Shown here piece after piece: positions 39,413 through 49,864 of a DNA stretch of 64,000 nt; within the stretch, counting starts at the first letter, position 1, and each line of letters starts with the position of its first letter. The notes beneath the pieces were generated by a model. It made no database searches. It was not told the origin of the DNA and was given only the letters and a program-made list of their open reading frames with translations. Location: NCBI GenBank assembly GCA_023376005.1, contig CM042157.1, positions 91,526,445-91,590,444 of the forward strand, read 5' to 3'. Both the position numbers and the translations under genes were made by a program. The stretch comes from Doryteuthis pealeii. Taxonomy: Eukaryota > Mollusca > Cephalopoda > Myopsida > Loliginidae.

Positions 39413-40054
39413 TCTTATTATAATGGAGATTGTGGGTTTGACTGTCTGTAACCGAAACTATATTACTATACAAGTCACAATTCCCTTTGTTATTTACATC
39501 ACATTCTCCATGATTTTATTTTTTATTTAAACCTCAATTATTAGTAAAATTGTTATACATCATTAAGACTGTTGACCATATCTACACACTAATAACACGC
39601 AATTGTATTTATATATACAACAAAATAGCGGTTCACAGTGTGAATGGGAAGGCTAATTTGCATATTGATATTAGAAATTTGATTTTAATAAATATATGCT
39701 TAGTATTATTGATTTCTAATTGTTTGGTTTTATCTTATTGAATATGAGCAAAAATCTCAGGGATAAATCTTAAAAGAAATCCATTAACAAAAAGAAATAA
39801 TTGTAATATTATTCTTTACTTCCTATTTTAACTAAATAGTTAAATTGGGAAAATTTACCACTGAAAGACGGGAGTAATGGAAAATGATGGAAGAGTTAGT
39901 TTCAAAGTTGTTCTATTTTTCAACCATACCCCCTCTGTTCCAAATCTTTTTATCTGAATTCTTATTCAGTTTCATTAGCCTTTCTAATTTAACATGATAT
40001 TTTATTATATTAAAACTTAAATACTTGCACCCGGAGGGTGCATATATTTGCTAG
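39413..40054 (+). mobile_element. Non-autonomous Helitron copy 5
   Basis: Complete: TCTTATTATAATGGAGATTG at the 5' end, TGCACCC/GGGTGCA hairpin and TTTGCTAG at the 3' end. About 642 bp, inserted between A (39412) and T (40055). The frame 39550-39741 encodes 63 residues including TRNCIYIYNKIAVHSVNG. This could be a remnant of an autonomous element's end, or a chance frame conserved with the DNA. Confidence 0.92.
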
Positions 40055-40540
40055 TGTGTTTAAAAGAGAGAAAGCGAAATAACTTATTGAAATGGAAAGT
40101 TTTCAAGTAAAGATGTGCAAAACATTAACGATAAGCCCGAGTGTAAAACTAAATACAGAAATCAAGAGAATTATTTTTAAATTCTTATTTTTATTTGACT
40201 GAATTTTCAACTCAATTTAATTACAAACATCTGTTGGATTAAACATGCGCCTATTTAAAAAGGCGAGATATATTAAGAAGGGTTAAAAGCTGAGGCTTTT
40301 TTTAAAAAAAAGGAGATAAGTATTTAGGGGGGGGGGAGTCCAGCAAGATTTGATCTGACACATCACCTACCGCATTTATCAACAAGTTTTAAAAAATTTT
40401 TTTTTTTGGTTCATTTTTGTTTATTTTTTTTTTACACTTTAAAAAGGAAACAAAATTTTAATTTCATTTTACGGTTTCTAAAAATTAGTTTAATCGTAAA
40501 TACATGTTTGAATTTGGCAAAAGCATTTTAATCATGATTT
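40055..40540. other. No recognisable element
   Basis: AT-rich with A-, T- and G-tracts. Nothing identifiable. Confidence 0.35.
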
Positions 40541-40589
40541 TAATGGCATATGAACCTTTGTGGCTTATTTAAAGCCAAACATGAAGGGT
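40541..40589 (-). mobile_element. Shared SINE tail fragment
   Basis: TTAATGGCATATGAACCTTTG and GGCTTATTTAAAGCC are the inverse of the common tail GGCTTTAAATAA...GTTGATATGCCATTAA. Confidence 0.55.
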
Positions 40590-40738
40590 ATTATCATCGT
40601 ACCCCACTTGTACAAGGTCAGGCACAAGGCCCTAGTAACGTGAGACCACCTACACTCATTGGTGGCGGGTTTAAAAATTGCGTCTATCCCCTCGGCATTC
40701 CCCCTCAAGGGGGGCGCCTCAGATACCGAAGGGTCTAA
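40590..40738 (-). mobile_element. GC-rich retroposon D fragment
   Basis: Read inversely: TTCGGTATCTGAGGCGCCCC, CTTGAGGGGGAATGCCGAGG, GACGCAATTTTTAAACCC and GGCCTTGTGCCTGACC. It corresponds to the 3' half of the 47.3-kb copy. Confidence 0.75.
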
Positions 40739-40740
40739 TT

Positions 40741-41320
40741 AAATCCCACCTTGTTGGCTGGGGCATTAGAATACACCGACTGCACCTCTGCAGATGGGTA
40801 AGATTCTCCTAATAGGATTACCTGTTGCAGTGACCCATGATGCTTAAGGATGGAACCAAGGTGGCTGAGCAGTCCATGACATGCAGCACTACACTTTGGT
40901 CCTTATTTGTACTTGACAGACAGGCAGTCGGAGAGGTCCTTCTGATCGATCGGCTGGTCACGTCAGCACCTATATGATTGCCCCAACCCTATTGTCCTTA
41001 TGGCAAGCCCCAACCCTTTTTATCATGCTAGAAGGCGGTGACTGAGGTTCTTCATGTCCTGGGAATGACATTAAACTCTATCTGATGTTGAAGTTCTAGT
41101 TCTGGAGGTCTTGGGAATATGAAGCACCCCTTCATCACCATTGCTCCCAGGTCCACTCTGACCCGGAGTGGTAGTACCTGTTAAGGTTCCATCTATGGGT
41201 TAAATAGTAAAATGTGTTTATAAAAAAAGAATTGAGTATCCATTAAGAATGAATTTATTTCAAAACTTTGTCGGCATTAAATAACCCACCATATACCGTA
41301 AAACAAACAAAACCAAACTA
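40741..41320 (+). mobile_element. SINE-C copy, full length
   Basis: Starts AATCCCACCTTGTTGGCTGG and ends ACCGTAAAACAAACAAAACC. All diagnostic blocks are present in order. Confidence 0.85.
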
Positions 41321-41329
41321 ATTAAACCA

Positions 41330-41470
41330 TAGCTGGGTGGGTAAGGAGGTTCATACCCTTCTCAAAGGTATTATTACAAATGTGAAAATGATAGCGCGAT
41401 TGGAGTTCAAACTTGCTTACTATGACGTTGCAGTCCAGTATGTTAACCATTATACCATTGGGACACCCCC
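41330..41470 (-). mobile_element. SINE-B head and partial body
   Basis: The inverse carries CAATGGTATAATGGTTAACA (A box) and CAAGTTTGAACTCC (B box), followed by TACCTTTGAGAAGGGTATGA and CACCCAGCTATGG. The rest of the body is missing. Confidence 0.7.
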
Positions 41471-41489
41471 TCCTTTATTTATGAGTATA

Positions 41490-42010
41490 AATTAGGCAAC
41501 GTCAATTTCTTTGCTAATCTTAAAAATGAATTAATAGATTATTTAAGGTAAAATTTTTAACATAATGAGCATCAGTAAAACAAGCAAAATAATATTACAT
41601 ATGTAATTTATTTTTAATACATTTTAAACAATCAATTTCGCTCAAAAATTTTGCAAACATGGACACTTTTTGTTATGTAGATGGGGACTAAGAAAACCAC
41701 ATTATTTAGGATTTTAAGGCTTATTACAGTTTCTTCTTAGAAATCAATAACAAAAAACATTAAATACACTCTGTACAGAAAAATTAATAACTTTTTAAAT
41801 AAAAGATTTTTTTCTTCTTGCTATAAAAAATTCTTGTGGGTTTTGTTTACCAAAAAAATTGACCGGGTGAAAATGTCATGTAACCTCTTTTCCTACAGAG
41901 GACCAACATTGATAAAGAAAATTATCAAAAATCAGGGAATTATTTGATTTTAAACAAATTTTCTGTGTTGACTTATTAATTAACAAATTCTTTCTTTTAA
42001 ATTACTGAAT
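41490..42010. mobile_element. Diverged fragment of TIR element G
   Basis: Contains GATTATTTAAGGTAAAATTT, ACATATGTAATTTATTTTTAA and, later, ATCAGGGAATTATTTGATTT, all element-G landmarks in spread-out order. Boundaries are unclear. Confidence 0.4.
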
Positions 42011-42535
42011 TGTTTCAATCAAACTGATTCAATGGAAATAGATTGAAATTCTTTAAAATAAATATTACTATTAGTGACATCCATATTAGCGTCTAAAACA
42101 ACAATTTATATCCCTAATTAATAGATAAAATTCATTAAAAATATGAAACATCTAATTTTAAGTTTCAAATTTCATATTTTTAGGTTCTAAAAACAAATAT
42201 TTATCTAATAACTAGTCTACGTTATTTTTTTTATCTAATAATTTTTCGAGAAAACTCAATTGAATAGTTAGGCTTCCACCCTTTTAAACAGAACAAATAT
42301 CGATGTATAATTTTTTCACTTATAATAGGCAATTATATACTTAAACAACAGAGTATAAAAAAAATTTTAAAAATCTCAAATTTTTTTTTTTTTCACATTT
42401 AATTTTTCGATTTTAGGTACTTATTTTCTACCAGAACAGTTCCCTTATTTTTTTTCTTCTTCTGTTCACACCTTTGGTCTTTTTATTTATACTGTAATTA
42501 GTTTTAACTTTATATAACCCCACCGATATTTTGCA
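42011..42535. other. No recognisable feature
   Basis: AT-rich, low complexity. Confidence 0.3.
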
Positions 42536-42758
42536 CCCCCGAAATAAGGGGGGGGGGATGTTAAGTGACCTGAAAAAAACTCAGAAGTTTTGAAATAAAA
42601 TAACTGATGCATTATAAAATTCAATCATTGATAAATCAACGCTGACAATTTCATTAAAATCGGATAATTCCCTGATTTTTGGTATTTTTTTTTTTCAATC
42701 AGGGGGATGATTTGGTGTTGTAAAAATACGTCTATGACATCACAATTGTTGGTACCTA
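42536..42758. mobile_element. Element G fragment
   Basis: GAAATAAAATAACTGATGC, TTCATTAAAATCGGATAATTC and CCTGATTTTTGG are present. The right tip is TTGTTGGTACCTA, as in the element at 23144-23936. The left end is not found. Confidence 0.5.
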
Positions 42759-43100
42759 TTCTATAAGAAAGATCCCTCGATAAGCAAATTTAATTCATAC
42801 TGGGTGACCCATACATCCGGCCTTTTGCCACAACCAAGCAAAGCTTAGTAAATAATTACATTAGACTCAGATATAACAACTGCAAATTGAGAACGAGAGT
42901 CGGTCCGGGGGTGGGGTGGGGGTTCTAGCTTATTTTATCTCTTTCTGTGATCAAAACTTGTTGATCAAATCCGATACTGTACTAAGTATTTGCTTTCTTA
43001 GCTAAGTATGGGTAATGGGTTGCTGATATAGGAGACTCGAAGATAGTAGAGGGATAAGATAGATTACTGGTCAAAAAAATAAAAATAAAAACAAATAAAC
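42759..43100. other. No recognisable feature
   Basis: Mixed composition and G-rich at 42905-42925. Not assigned. Confidence 0.3.
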
Positions 43101-43456
43101 TAGGCACCGCCAAAATGTTGACTAGTTTTCATTTTAAAAACGAATTAAAATTAATTAGATCGATTATTTAAGGCCAAATTTTTGTCTAAGTCGAAAAGTA
43201 GTAACTTAAAAAAAAAAGAAACAAAATAATATTACATATGTCATTTATTTTTAATACATTTTAAACTACTTTTTCGGTAAGAAGAAATACCTAATTAAAT
43301 CAGAAATTTTGAAATAAAATAACTCGTGCATTATAAAATTCATTCATTGATAAATCAACACGGAAAATTTAATTAAAATCGGATAATTCCCTGATTTTTT
43401 TTCAATCGGGGTTATTTTGTAAAATACAGATTTTACGACAACTTTGGCAGTGCCTA
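43101..43456. mobile_element. TIR element G, copy with matching ends
   Basis: The left tip TAGGCACCGCCAAAATGTTG is mirrored by CAACTTTGGCAGTGCCTA. Interior landmarks include TCGATTATTTAAGGCCAAAT, CATTGATAAATCAACAC, AAATCGGATAATTCCC and TTTTTCAATCGGGG. About 356 bp, non-coding, with TA-type tips. Confidence 0.7.
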
Positions 43457-43487
43457 AAATAAACAAACTTACGAGAGCCCAAACGCC

Positions 43488-43835
43488 CTTCGGTGTCTCT
43501 GTCTAGGGCTAGGGCCTGTGTCCGGTGGCTCGAGCCACCGATGTATCTAGCCGGTCTTGGGTGGCTGCGGCCATTGGACCGGGGAAGAATGAATTCAATT
43601 CTTCCCCGGTTCACTGGCCGAAGCGTGATCCCAGGTTGGCATTTCTCAGGCAACACCTGCCTCTTTGATTTAAAGGGATGGGGTTGGGTTTTATTGCCCA
43701 GTGCCTGAATTAGGGGGGAATGTCGAGGGGATCCACGCATTTTTTTGTGCTTGCCATACCATGAGCTTCGGTTCATGGGTGGCCCCTACAAAAATGGACC
43801 TTTGTGTCTGACCTGAATTGTGGGACGCGGGAAAA
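43488..43835 (+). mobile_element. GC-rich retroposon D, variant copy
   Basis: Shares ACACCTGCCTCTTTGATTTA, GGGTTTTATTGCCCAGTGCC, GGGGGAATGTCGAGGGGATC and GAGCTTCGGTTCATGGGTGG with the other copies. Its 5' half holds an extra palindrome, GGGGAAGAATGAATTC and AATTCTTCCCCGG (43580-43611). Confidence 0.75.
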
Positions 43836-44082
43836 TAATTTACTAGTTATCCCAGTTACTGGCTGTCACTCGGTCAATTTTTTGCTCTATGTTGCGAGAT
43901 AAAGTGAGGTACGAGTGAGCTTCAGATACGCCTATGTTAAGTTCACTAAAAACGTTCCCAATTTTAATACGCCGAAGAAAAATATTCATTTATAAATAAA
44001 GTAAACATGAAAACATTACAGCACATAATTCATGGCATTTTATTTTATTTTATTTTTTTAATACAATACACTACTATTGTCC

Positions 44083-44088
<6 letters not shown>
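43836..44088. other. No recognisable feature
   Basis: AT-rich with TTTTATTTTATTTTA low complexity. Confidence 0.3.

Positions 44089-44142
<54 letters not shown>
44089..44142. repeat. (TA)n microsatellite
   Basis: Pure TA run of about 52 bases. Confidence 0.95.
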
Positions 44143-44144
<2 letters not shown>

Positions 44145-44399
44145 GTACAAAACAAAAAATAAAACGGGTAATATCTTTTTAGAGAGAGATAGATGATTGA
44201 TCTGAATTACGAGCGAAACAAATTAAACTCGTGAGTCAAAGTACCAATTTATTTGTAATTTGAACAATACTGAACAGAATTTATTCTCTAAGAACATTAT
44301 TACCCAAACAAAAATCTTATTACAATCTATTGTTTTTGCTGTTACAGAAATAATATGAAATTTGAAACTTAAGATTAGGCGTTTCATATTTTAAAGGAA
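44143..44399. other. No recognisable feature
   Basis: AT-rich unique sequence. Confidence 0.3.
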
Positions 44400-44830
44400 T
44401 TTTATATATTAATTTACCATAGCAGAAATACCTAATTAAATCAGAAAGTTTTGAAATAAAATAACTGATACATTATAAAATCCATTCATTGATAAATCAA
44501 CACTGAAAAATTGAATTAAAATCTGATAATTCCGTGATTTTTAGTAATATTTTTCAATCGGGGGGTGGGGGTAAATTTATTTTGTAAAATACGGATTTTA
44601 CATCATCTTAGACAGCGTTTACGGTCATGTTTACAATATATTTAAGCAGATTTAACCGAAAAAATAATTTAAAATGTATTATTAAAAATAAATTACAAGT
44701 GTAATATTATTTTCCTTTTTTTTTTTTTTTTTTTTTACTGATACTCCTTATGTTACAACTTTTCGACTTGAACAAAAATTTGACCTTAAATAATCGATTT
44801 AATTAATTTTAATTCGTTTTTTAAAATTAA
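44400..44830. mobile_element. Element G, rearranged inverted pair
   Basis: 44425-44600 is in the plus sense (GAAATAAAATAACTGATACA, AAATCTGATAATTCCG). 44640-44830 is the inverse of the left part (AATAAATTACAAGTGTAATA, ATTTGACCTTAAATAATCG). The two halves lie in opposite orientation, unlike the copy at 43101. Confidence 0.6.
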
Positions 44831-45420
44831 AACTAGTTCCTAAGAAATATAAATAAAATATCATTGGGGAAAATTGATTTGATATACGAGGAAATTGAGT
44901 TACAAGTGGAACGAATTAAACTCGCAAGTCAAGGTACCACTGTACTATGAAAAATCTCTCTTAAACATATCACCACATATTTTATATCGTTTGGGTACGA
45001 TATGAAAGTGATGAGAAAAAGGAAGGGATAGATGAAGAGAAGAAAATGGAGACAGTTCGTCTGTTGTAGTTTGTTAAGATGAGAAGGAAGGAAGGAAGAT
45101 GGCAGTAGCTTGTTGCTGAGGTAGAGGAATTCACTACCAAAAGAGGTAGTCAAAACTCGTACGTGGGTTGGTAGTGGCGAGTGAGTTGTTGAATAATAAT
45201 GATGTACATAAAGGCCCACTTAGTACGACAAGAAATCGCCTGGGTAAGAGACAATTGCCTTATTTTGTCACTCACCCTCGTGTTCTTCAGAGAAGACACA
45301 GCCACCAGTTATGAATCAGGGTCTTTTTTGCCCCCCCCCCCAACTCCGACTCCGTAATCGTGTGACTGTTTTAACACTTTTACAAGATATCTAAGACAGA
45401 ACCACTATGCTATCTTATCT
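44831..45420. other. No recognisable element
   Basis: Unique-looking with GAAGGAAGGAAG and GAAGAGAAGAAAATG purine patches. Frames show no known similarity. Confidence 0.3.
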
Positions 45421-45957
45421 TCTTATTATAATGGAGATTTGGTGTCTGTCTGTAAATGAAACCACGTCACTGTTTACGTCAGAATACTCTAAGGAATTGC
45501 TTAAGTTTATCAATGAGTATTTAATTTATAGTGAAAATCATTAATATTTATACATAGAATAAATCTTATTTTTTATTAATGATGTTTCTATGAAAATCTG
45601 AGTTAGATTTGCCTCAAAACAGCCCATGTTATTAGTGCATTTAAATTTTGTTAAATTGTGTATTATATATCACTAAGGAATAAAGGTTTACATAATATAT
45701 GGTGTGGTTAATTTGCGTACTAGTTTTAACAAAACCGGGTTTAATAAATAATTACTTGATGTTATTGATCTCTAATATTATTGTTTTATTCTCTAACTTA
45801 TTAAATCCAATCCTATGAATGAGTTTATATATAGAAACCAATTAAGATATAATTTAGATGAGTGTATTCTTTTTAAATGTGTTCTTATTTAATTTTGTTA
45901 ATCATTCTAATTTAATATACTTCATTACATTAAAATTTAAATACTTATGCTTGGAAG
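45421..45957 (+). mobile_element. Non-autonomous Helitron copy 6, diverged and truncated
   Basis: Starts TCTTATTATAATGGAGATTT. The interior is recognisable but heavily diverged, and the 3' hairpin is reduced to CTTATGCTTGGAAGG before a SINE-A copy. It is the oldest-looking Helitron copy here. Confidence 0.75.
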
Positions 45958-45959
45958 GT

Positions 45960-46182
45960 GATGGTTCAGCTCAGTCAGTAGAGCGTCTGCCTATGAACCA
46001 GAAGGTTCTTGGTTCGATACAGGCCCTTGCCAACACAGTGTATGAGTATCCCAGGGATCTGTGTGGTAAAGTAAGGAGCTGTGGCACTCCACCTCAGATG
46101 CAAGACAATCTTCTTGGTCTAGCGCTAGTGATATACTCCCTCGCTGTCTGGTTGATACCGACTTTAGACCACGACTTTACAT
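45960..46182 (+). mobile_element. SINE-A copy 8
   Basis: A box AGCTCAGTCAGTAGAGCG and B box TGGTTCGATAC; the body is shortened before GGAGCTGTGGCACTCC. It removed the 3' end of a Helitron. Confidence 0.9.
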
Positions 46183-46420
46183 GCAATGGATGCATCATAA
46201 TAATCGTTATCAGATGCTGGGGTGGTGTGGGATGGGGAATCTTTTCAGTTTTAAAGGCCACACTAAATTTTTTAGTATCTTTATGACCAAATCTAAAGTT
46301 TAAACATTTAGTTAACAAATCAGGCCAAACTTAATTAATATTGTTATAATGTTACCAAGTAAGTTATTAGGTTTCAAGTCTAGGAGTTCAACATTCTCTT
46401 TTGGTATAGTTGTTTATTAA
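46183..46420. other. No recognisable feature
   Basis: Unique-looking sequence. Confidence 0.3.
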
Positions 46421-46424
46421 ACTT

Positions 46425-46990
46425 GGATGTGGCACAAGGCCAGGATTATTGGTTCACCTAGTGAGAATCAAACTCACTAACAATGGTCTGCTTAATCTAG
46501 CTTGCTAACCATTACACCACAAGGCAAAAAGTATGGGGCGCCTAGTGAGAGTCGAACTCACTAACAAAGGTCTGCTAATCTAGCTTGCTAAACCATTACC
46601 CCAAGTGAGGTGTCCAAATATATAGTTATTTACTAAGCTTGGCTTAGAGATGTGGCACAAGGCCTGAAGTATGAGGCACCCAGTGAGAATCAAACTCACT
46701 ATCAATGGTTTGTTGATCTAGCTTGGTGAGGTTATTTGGTATATAATTATTTACTAAGTTTAGCTTAGATGTGGTACAAAGCCTGAAGTATGAGGCACCC
46801 AGTGAGAATCAAACTCACTAAAAAGGATTTGCTAACCATCACACCATGTGAGGTGCCCGTGTCCTCTTTTGTATAGTTATTTACTAAGCTTAGCTAAAAG
46901 TATGAGGGTGCCTAGTGAGAATTGAACTCACCATCAATAGTTTGCTAATCCAGTTTGTTAACCCTTATACCACTTGAGGTGCTTTATAGT
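46425..46990 (-). repeat. Tandem array of tRNA-like SINE units
   Basis: Five units, each with a GGCACAAGGC..GTATG..GC.CC block, then AGTGAGAATCAAACTCACTA, and then CTAGCTTGCTAACCATTACACC. Read inversely the order is A box GGTGTAATGGTTAGCAAGC, then B box GAGTTTGATTCTCACT. This is a head-to-tail array of tRNA-derived units about 100-115 bp apart. Spacer segments with TTATTTACTAAGCTTAGCTTAG also repeat. Confidence 0.8.
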
Positions 46991-47175
46991 TATTCACTAA
47001 ACTGTGGTGGCCCCATTATGGGGGGGGGGGATTTTTACTCCTCTGCAAAGGTGCAGTCGTGTACTCTACTGCCTCAGCTGACAAGGCCCTTGGACTAGGG
47101 TATGACTGATTTCAATTGCATGTCAAACCCAGGATTATTTTTTTTTTTTCCATAAAATAATCTTAAATGATTTTC
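46991..47175. other. No recognisable feature
   Basis: Contains a G-run at 47020-47029 and fragments resembling the start of SINE-C (GTGCAGTCGTGTACTCTACTG). Confidence 0.3.
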
Positions 47176-47730
47176 TTGGTTGAGTTCAGTTTGTAGAGCA
47201 TTCACTTAGGAACCACAAAGTTTCTGGTTTGATATCAATCTTTGCCAACAAACAATTTGTGCGGTTAAGTGGGGAGCTGATGGTAGGTGTGGCGTTCCAC
47301 CTGAAAACAATCTCCCTGATCATCTCCTCCTTCACCCGGCCTTCGGGTCGGGGGTCCAGTGCGCTTCGGCCACTGGATCGGTGGGCTTGAATTAATAGCG
47401 TCGATCCCAGAGGGCCATCCCTCCAGGCATTACCTGCCCCTTTGGGGGTAGGGCTGGGTTTATTGCCCAGCGCCTGAGGCGCCCCCTTGAGGGGGAATGC
47501 CGATGGGATCGACGCAATTTTTTTTTTTTTTTTTTTTTTTTTTCTCTCCCACCTATTAGCTTCGGCTTGTGGGTGGGCCCACGTTAAAACGGAGCCTTGT
47601 GCCCAGTCCATACAGGTGGGGTATGAGACAAATAAATCTCCCTGATCTAGTGCTAGTGAAAAGGGAATAGACACTCACTGACTGAGAGATACCGACACTA
47701 GGCCCCTCTGCCAATTTTACCTACCTTACT
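47176..47730 (+). mobile_element. SINE-A copy 9, split by retroposon D
   Basis: Head TTGAGTTCAGTTTGTAGAGC and B box TGGTTTGATATC. The body continues to CAATCTCCCTGATC (47308-47321) and resumes at 47635 with AATCTCCCTGATCTAGTGC. The insertion is flanked by a 13-bp duplication. Confidence 0.9.
47322..47634 (+). mobile_element. GC-rich retroposon D, copy with target duplication
   Basis: The flanks 47309-47321 and 47635-47647 are the identical 13-mer AATCTCCCTGATC, a target-site duplication typical of LINE-machinery retroposition. The element is 313 bp with GGATCGGTGGGCTTG, GCGTCGATCCCAG (possible B box), TTTATTGCCCAGCGCC and a T-tract, and it ends GTATGAGACAAAT. It inserted after the SINE-A copy. 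Confidence 0.85.
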
Positions 47731-48117
47731 GTGTCAATTCTTCCCCCTTTTCTTTCTTTCCCTTTTTTAATGATGCTGAGAACTTTTGCACACATCTAAT
47801 ATGTAAAGATGAAAAAAAGGGGAGGTAATTACAATTGTTGCAAGATGGGTATATTATCCTGACTTTTGTGAGCAAGGACTACTAATGGAAGGGGGAGAAG
47901 AAATAAATAAATAAGAGATGATAAAGGTTTAAAAAATAATGATGAGCCAAAAAAGGATGAACGATGATTTGACCGTAGCGTGACCCCGAACGGAGAATTG
48001 AGTGGCAACCGGAAGTCGGTATTGACCAGAAAGTCACGTGGTGACGTGGAACAACGAAGAAATGTATCGGTCTCTTTTTGCTTTTGGACGCCTAGGGGAA
48101 CGGACGGGTCTCTGGAC
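47731..48117. other. No recognisable element
   Basis: Unique-looking; a minus-strand frame of 131 codons (47829-48224) lacks known similarity. Confidence 0.3.
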
Positions 48118-48310
48118 CCTAGTATGGGGTCACAGTAGTTTAACAGTTTCTCTCTCTCTTTCTCTCTGCCTTTCCTCCTCTCTGGTACGAGCCCACTAAT
48201 AAAGGCTAGCAGTTGTGACGACATATTTCTCGTGTTGTAAATTCTATCAACACCATTTTAGCACTGTGAATTTGGAGGCACGTGGACGAGACTTGCTATA
48301 CAATATACGC
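48118..48310 (+). mobile_element. Possible LTR edge (speculative)
   Basis: CTGGTACGAGCCCACTAATAAAG carries a polyadenylation-like AATAAA. It is followed within about 80 bases by TTTGGAGGCACGTGGACGAG, which resembles the region just after an LTR where a tRNA primer would bind. No gag/pol sequence or second LTR is visible, so this could be unrelated unique DNA. Confidence 0.2.
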
Positions 48311-48576
48311 CGCCGCCGCCACCTGACGGATATCGTTAGTGCCCGAAAAAAAGGACAACGTTACTTATATCATTTTGGTACCGTGAAAATATACCCCAAC
48401 GGTACAACAATAACATAAGTTCAAATGTGAATTTGTATTTGATTTCATTTGTTCTTTAAATGAAGCTGGTCATTGAACCTTCAATGTACCAAAACAAATC
48501 AATAATATAACTCTAACACATTATCTAAACGGAGCTAATCAATATTTGAATCACAAATATCATTTTACACAGAAGA
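48311..48576. other. No recognisable feature
   Basis: Unique sequence with a CCGCCGCCGCC run at 48311-48320. Confidence 0.3.
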
Positions 48577-49183
48577 GGCCATCCCTGTCGGCTGGGATTT
48601 TAGAATACACCGAATGCACCTCTGCTGAAGGGGTAAGATCACCCCGATAGGGCCACCTGTTACCATGGGTCGCGACCCGTGATGCTTAAGGATGGAACCC
48701 TGCTGACTGAGTAATCTGACTTGCTACACTCCACTTTAGTCCTTACTTAGGCCAGGTGGTTGGAGAGGCCTCCCCCCCCCAATCAATCTGCTAGTCACAT
48801 CAAGCCCTAGCATCTATATGATTGTCTTAACCCTATTGCCCTTATGGCAAGCCCCAACCCTTTTTATCATATATGTGCCAGAAGGTGGTGGCTGAGGGTC
48901 TTATTGTCCTGGGTATGATGTTAAACTCTATTGATGGTGAAGTTCAGTTCTGGAGCTCTGGGGAATGTGGAGTAAACCTTTATCGTCATTATTCCCATGT
49001 CCACTCTGACCCGGAGTGGTAGTACCTGTTAGGATTCCATCTATGGGTTAAATAGAATGAAATGATTTTTAAAAAATGTGTTTAAAAAATATTGAGTACC
49101 CACCAAGAATGAATAAAACAAAAAAGTCTTCAGCATAAAATAACCCAACAAGGGTTGAAATGCCGTAAAACCCAACCAACCAA
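48577..49183 (+). mobile_element. SINE-C copy, full length
   Basis: Starts CATCCCTGTCGGCTGGGATT and ends with the tail GGGTTGAAATGCCGTAAAACC. Slight expansions (C-run at 48772-48780). Confidence 0.85.
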
Positions 49184-49569
49184 CAGAAGAGACATTTTTA
49201 TTTGAATCTTAAACCAACATTTCCATTTAAAAACTTAATGACTTCCAAATGTCCTCACTACCAAAGAAAAGAAAAAAGAAATCAAACTTCTAAAGTACAG
49301 GGTGTGGCAGAAATGCCACCCACATTTTAGACTGTCACCTGTTTGTTGCAAGTGAACTTAAGCAAGTGGTAATGGTAGCTCTATCTAGATAATGTCTTGC
49401 CAATTTTTTTTATCAGCTACAATCATGGCTTTGATTTTTAAAAAATAAAATTTTTTTAATGGCTTATCCACCTACATGGGTTATTCAAAGCCAAGACCAT
49501 CCTTGTAGAAGAAAAGTATTCATACTATTTAACCCATAACTGAGGGATGAAGGGGTTCATAATTTTCTC
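49184..49569. other. Mostly unassigned; possible mariner left end
   Basis: ACAGGGTGTGGCAGAAATGCC (49299-49319) resembles a mariner tip and lies upstream of the transposase remnant at 49721. An inverted shared-tail fragment lies at 49450-49492. Confidence 0.3.
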
Positions 49570-49600
49570 CTGATGATGACCTAAGGTCGAAACTAGAAGA
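49570..49600 (+). ncRNA. Weak hammerhead-like motif
   Basis: CTGATGA, one extra T, GACC/GGTC stem II around TAA, then GAAAC. No convincing GUH or stem I partner follows. It looks like a hammerhead remnant of the Penelope type. Confidence 0.4.
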
Positions 49601-49640
49601 GAACAATTAAAATAAATAACATTATAGAAATATTCCTGTT

Positions 49641-49644
<4 letters not shown>

Positions 49645-49700
<56 letters not shown>
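49645..49700. repeat. (TA)n microsatellite
   Basis: Pure TA run that truncates the transposase remnant on its 5' side. Confidence 0.95.
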
Positions 49701-49702
<2 letters not shown>

Positions 49703-49720
49703 GTTGACTATAGTTTTGAG

Positions 49721-49864
49721 CCACTTCTTCACTACACTATGCATCCTCCATACTCACCAGATTTAGCACCTTCAGACTATCATCTCTTTGGCCCCATGAA
49801 AGAGGGTTTGAGAGGCAAATATTATTCCAGTGACGAGGAAGTGAAATCTGTAGTTAAGAAGTAG
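49721..49864 (+). pseudogene. Mariner transposase C-terminal remnant
   Basis: The frame ends HPPYSPDLAPSDYHLFGPMK then EGLRGKYYSSDEEVKSVVKK and a stop. The PDLAPSDYHLF motif holds the third catalytic aspartate of mariner transposases, here intact. The stop (49862-49864) is earlier than the usual C-terminus, because KK-stop replaces the expected KKWL. The catalytic core upstream is missing, cut by the TA array. No functional protein is possible. Confidence 0.85.

Noticed and set aside
41490..42758. Single large TIR element from 41.49 to 42.76 kb
   Set aside because: The proposed ends (AGGCAACG and GGTACCTA) match too poorly; the interior is better described as separate element-G fragments.
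46425..46990. Cluster of real tRNA genes
   Set aside because: Units lack closed cloverleaf stems and share SINE-like flanks.
47186..47674. 162-codon minus-strand frame
   Set aside because: It spans the GC-rich retroposon and the SINE around it in antisense; no protein similarity.
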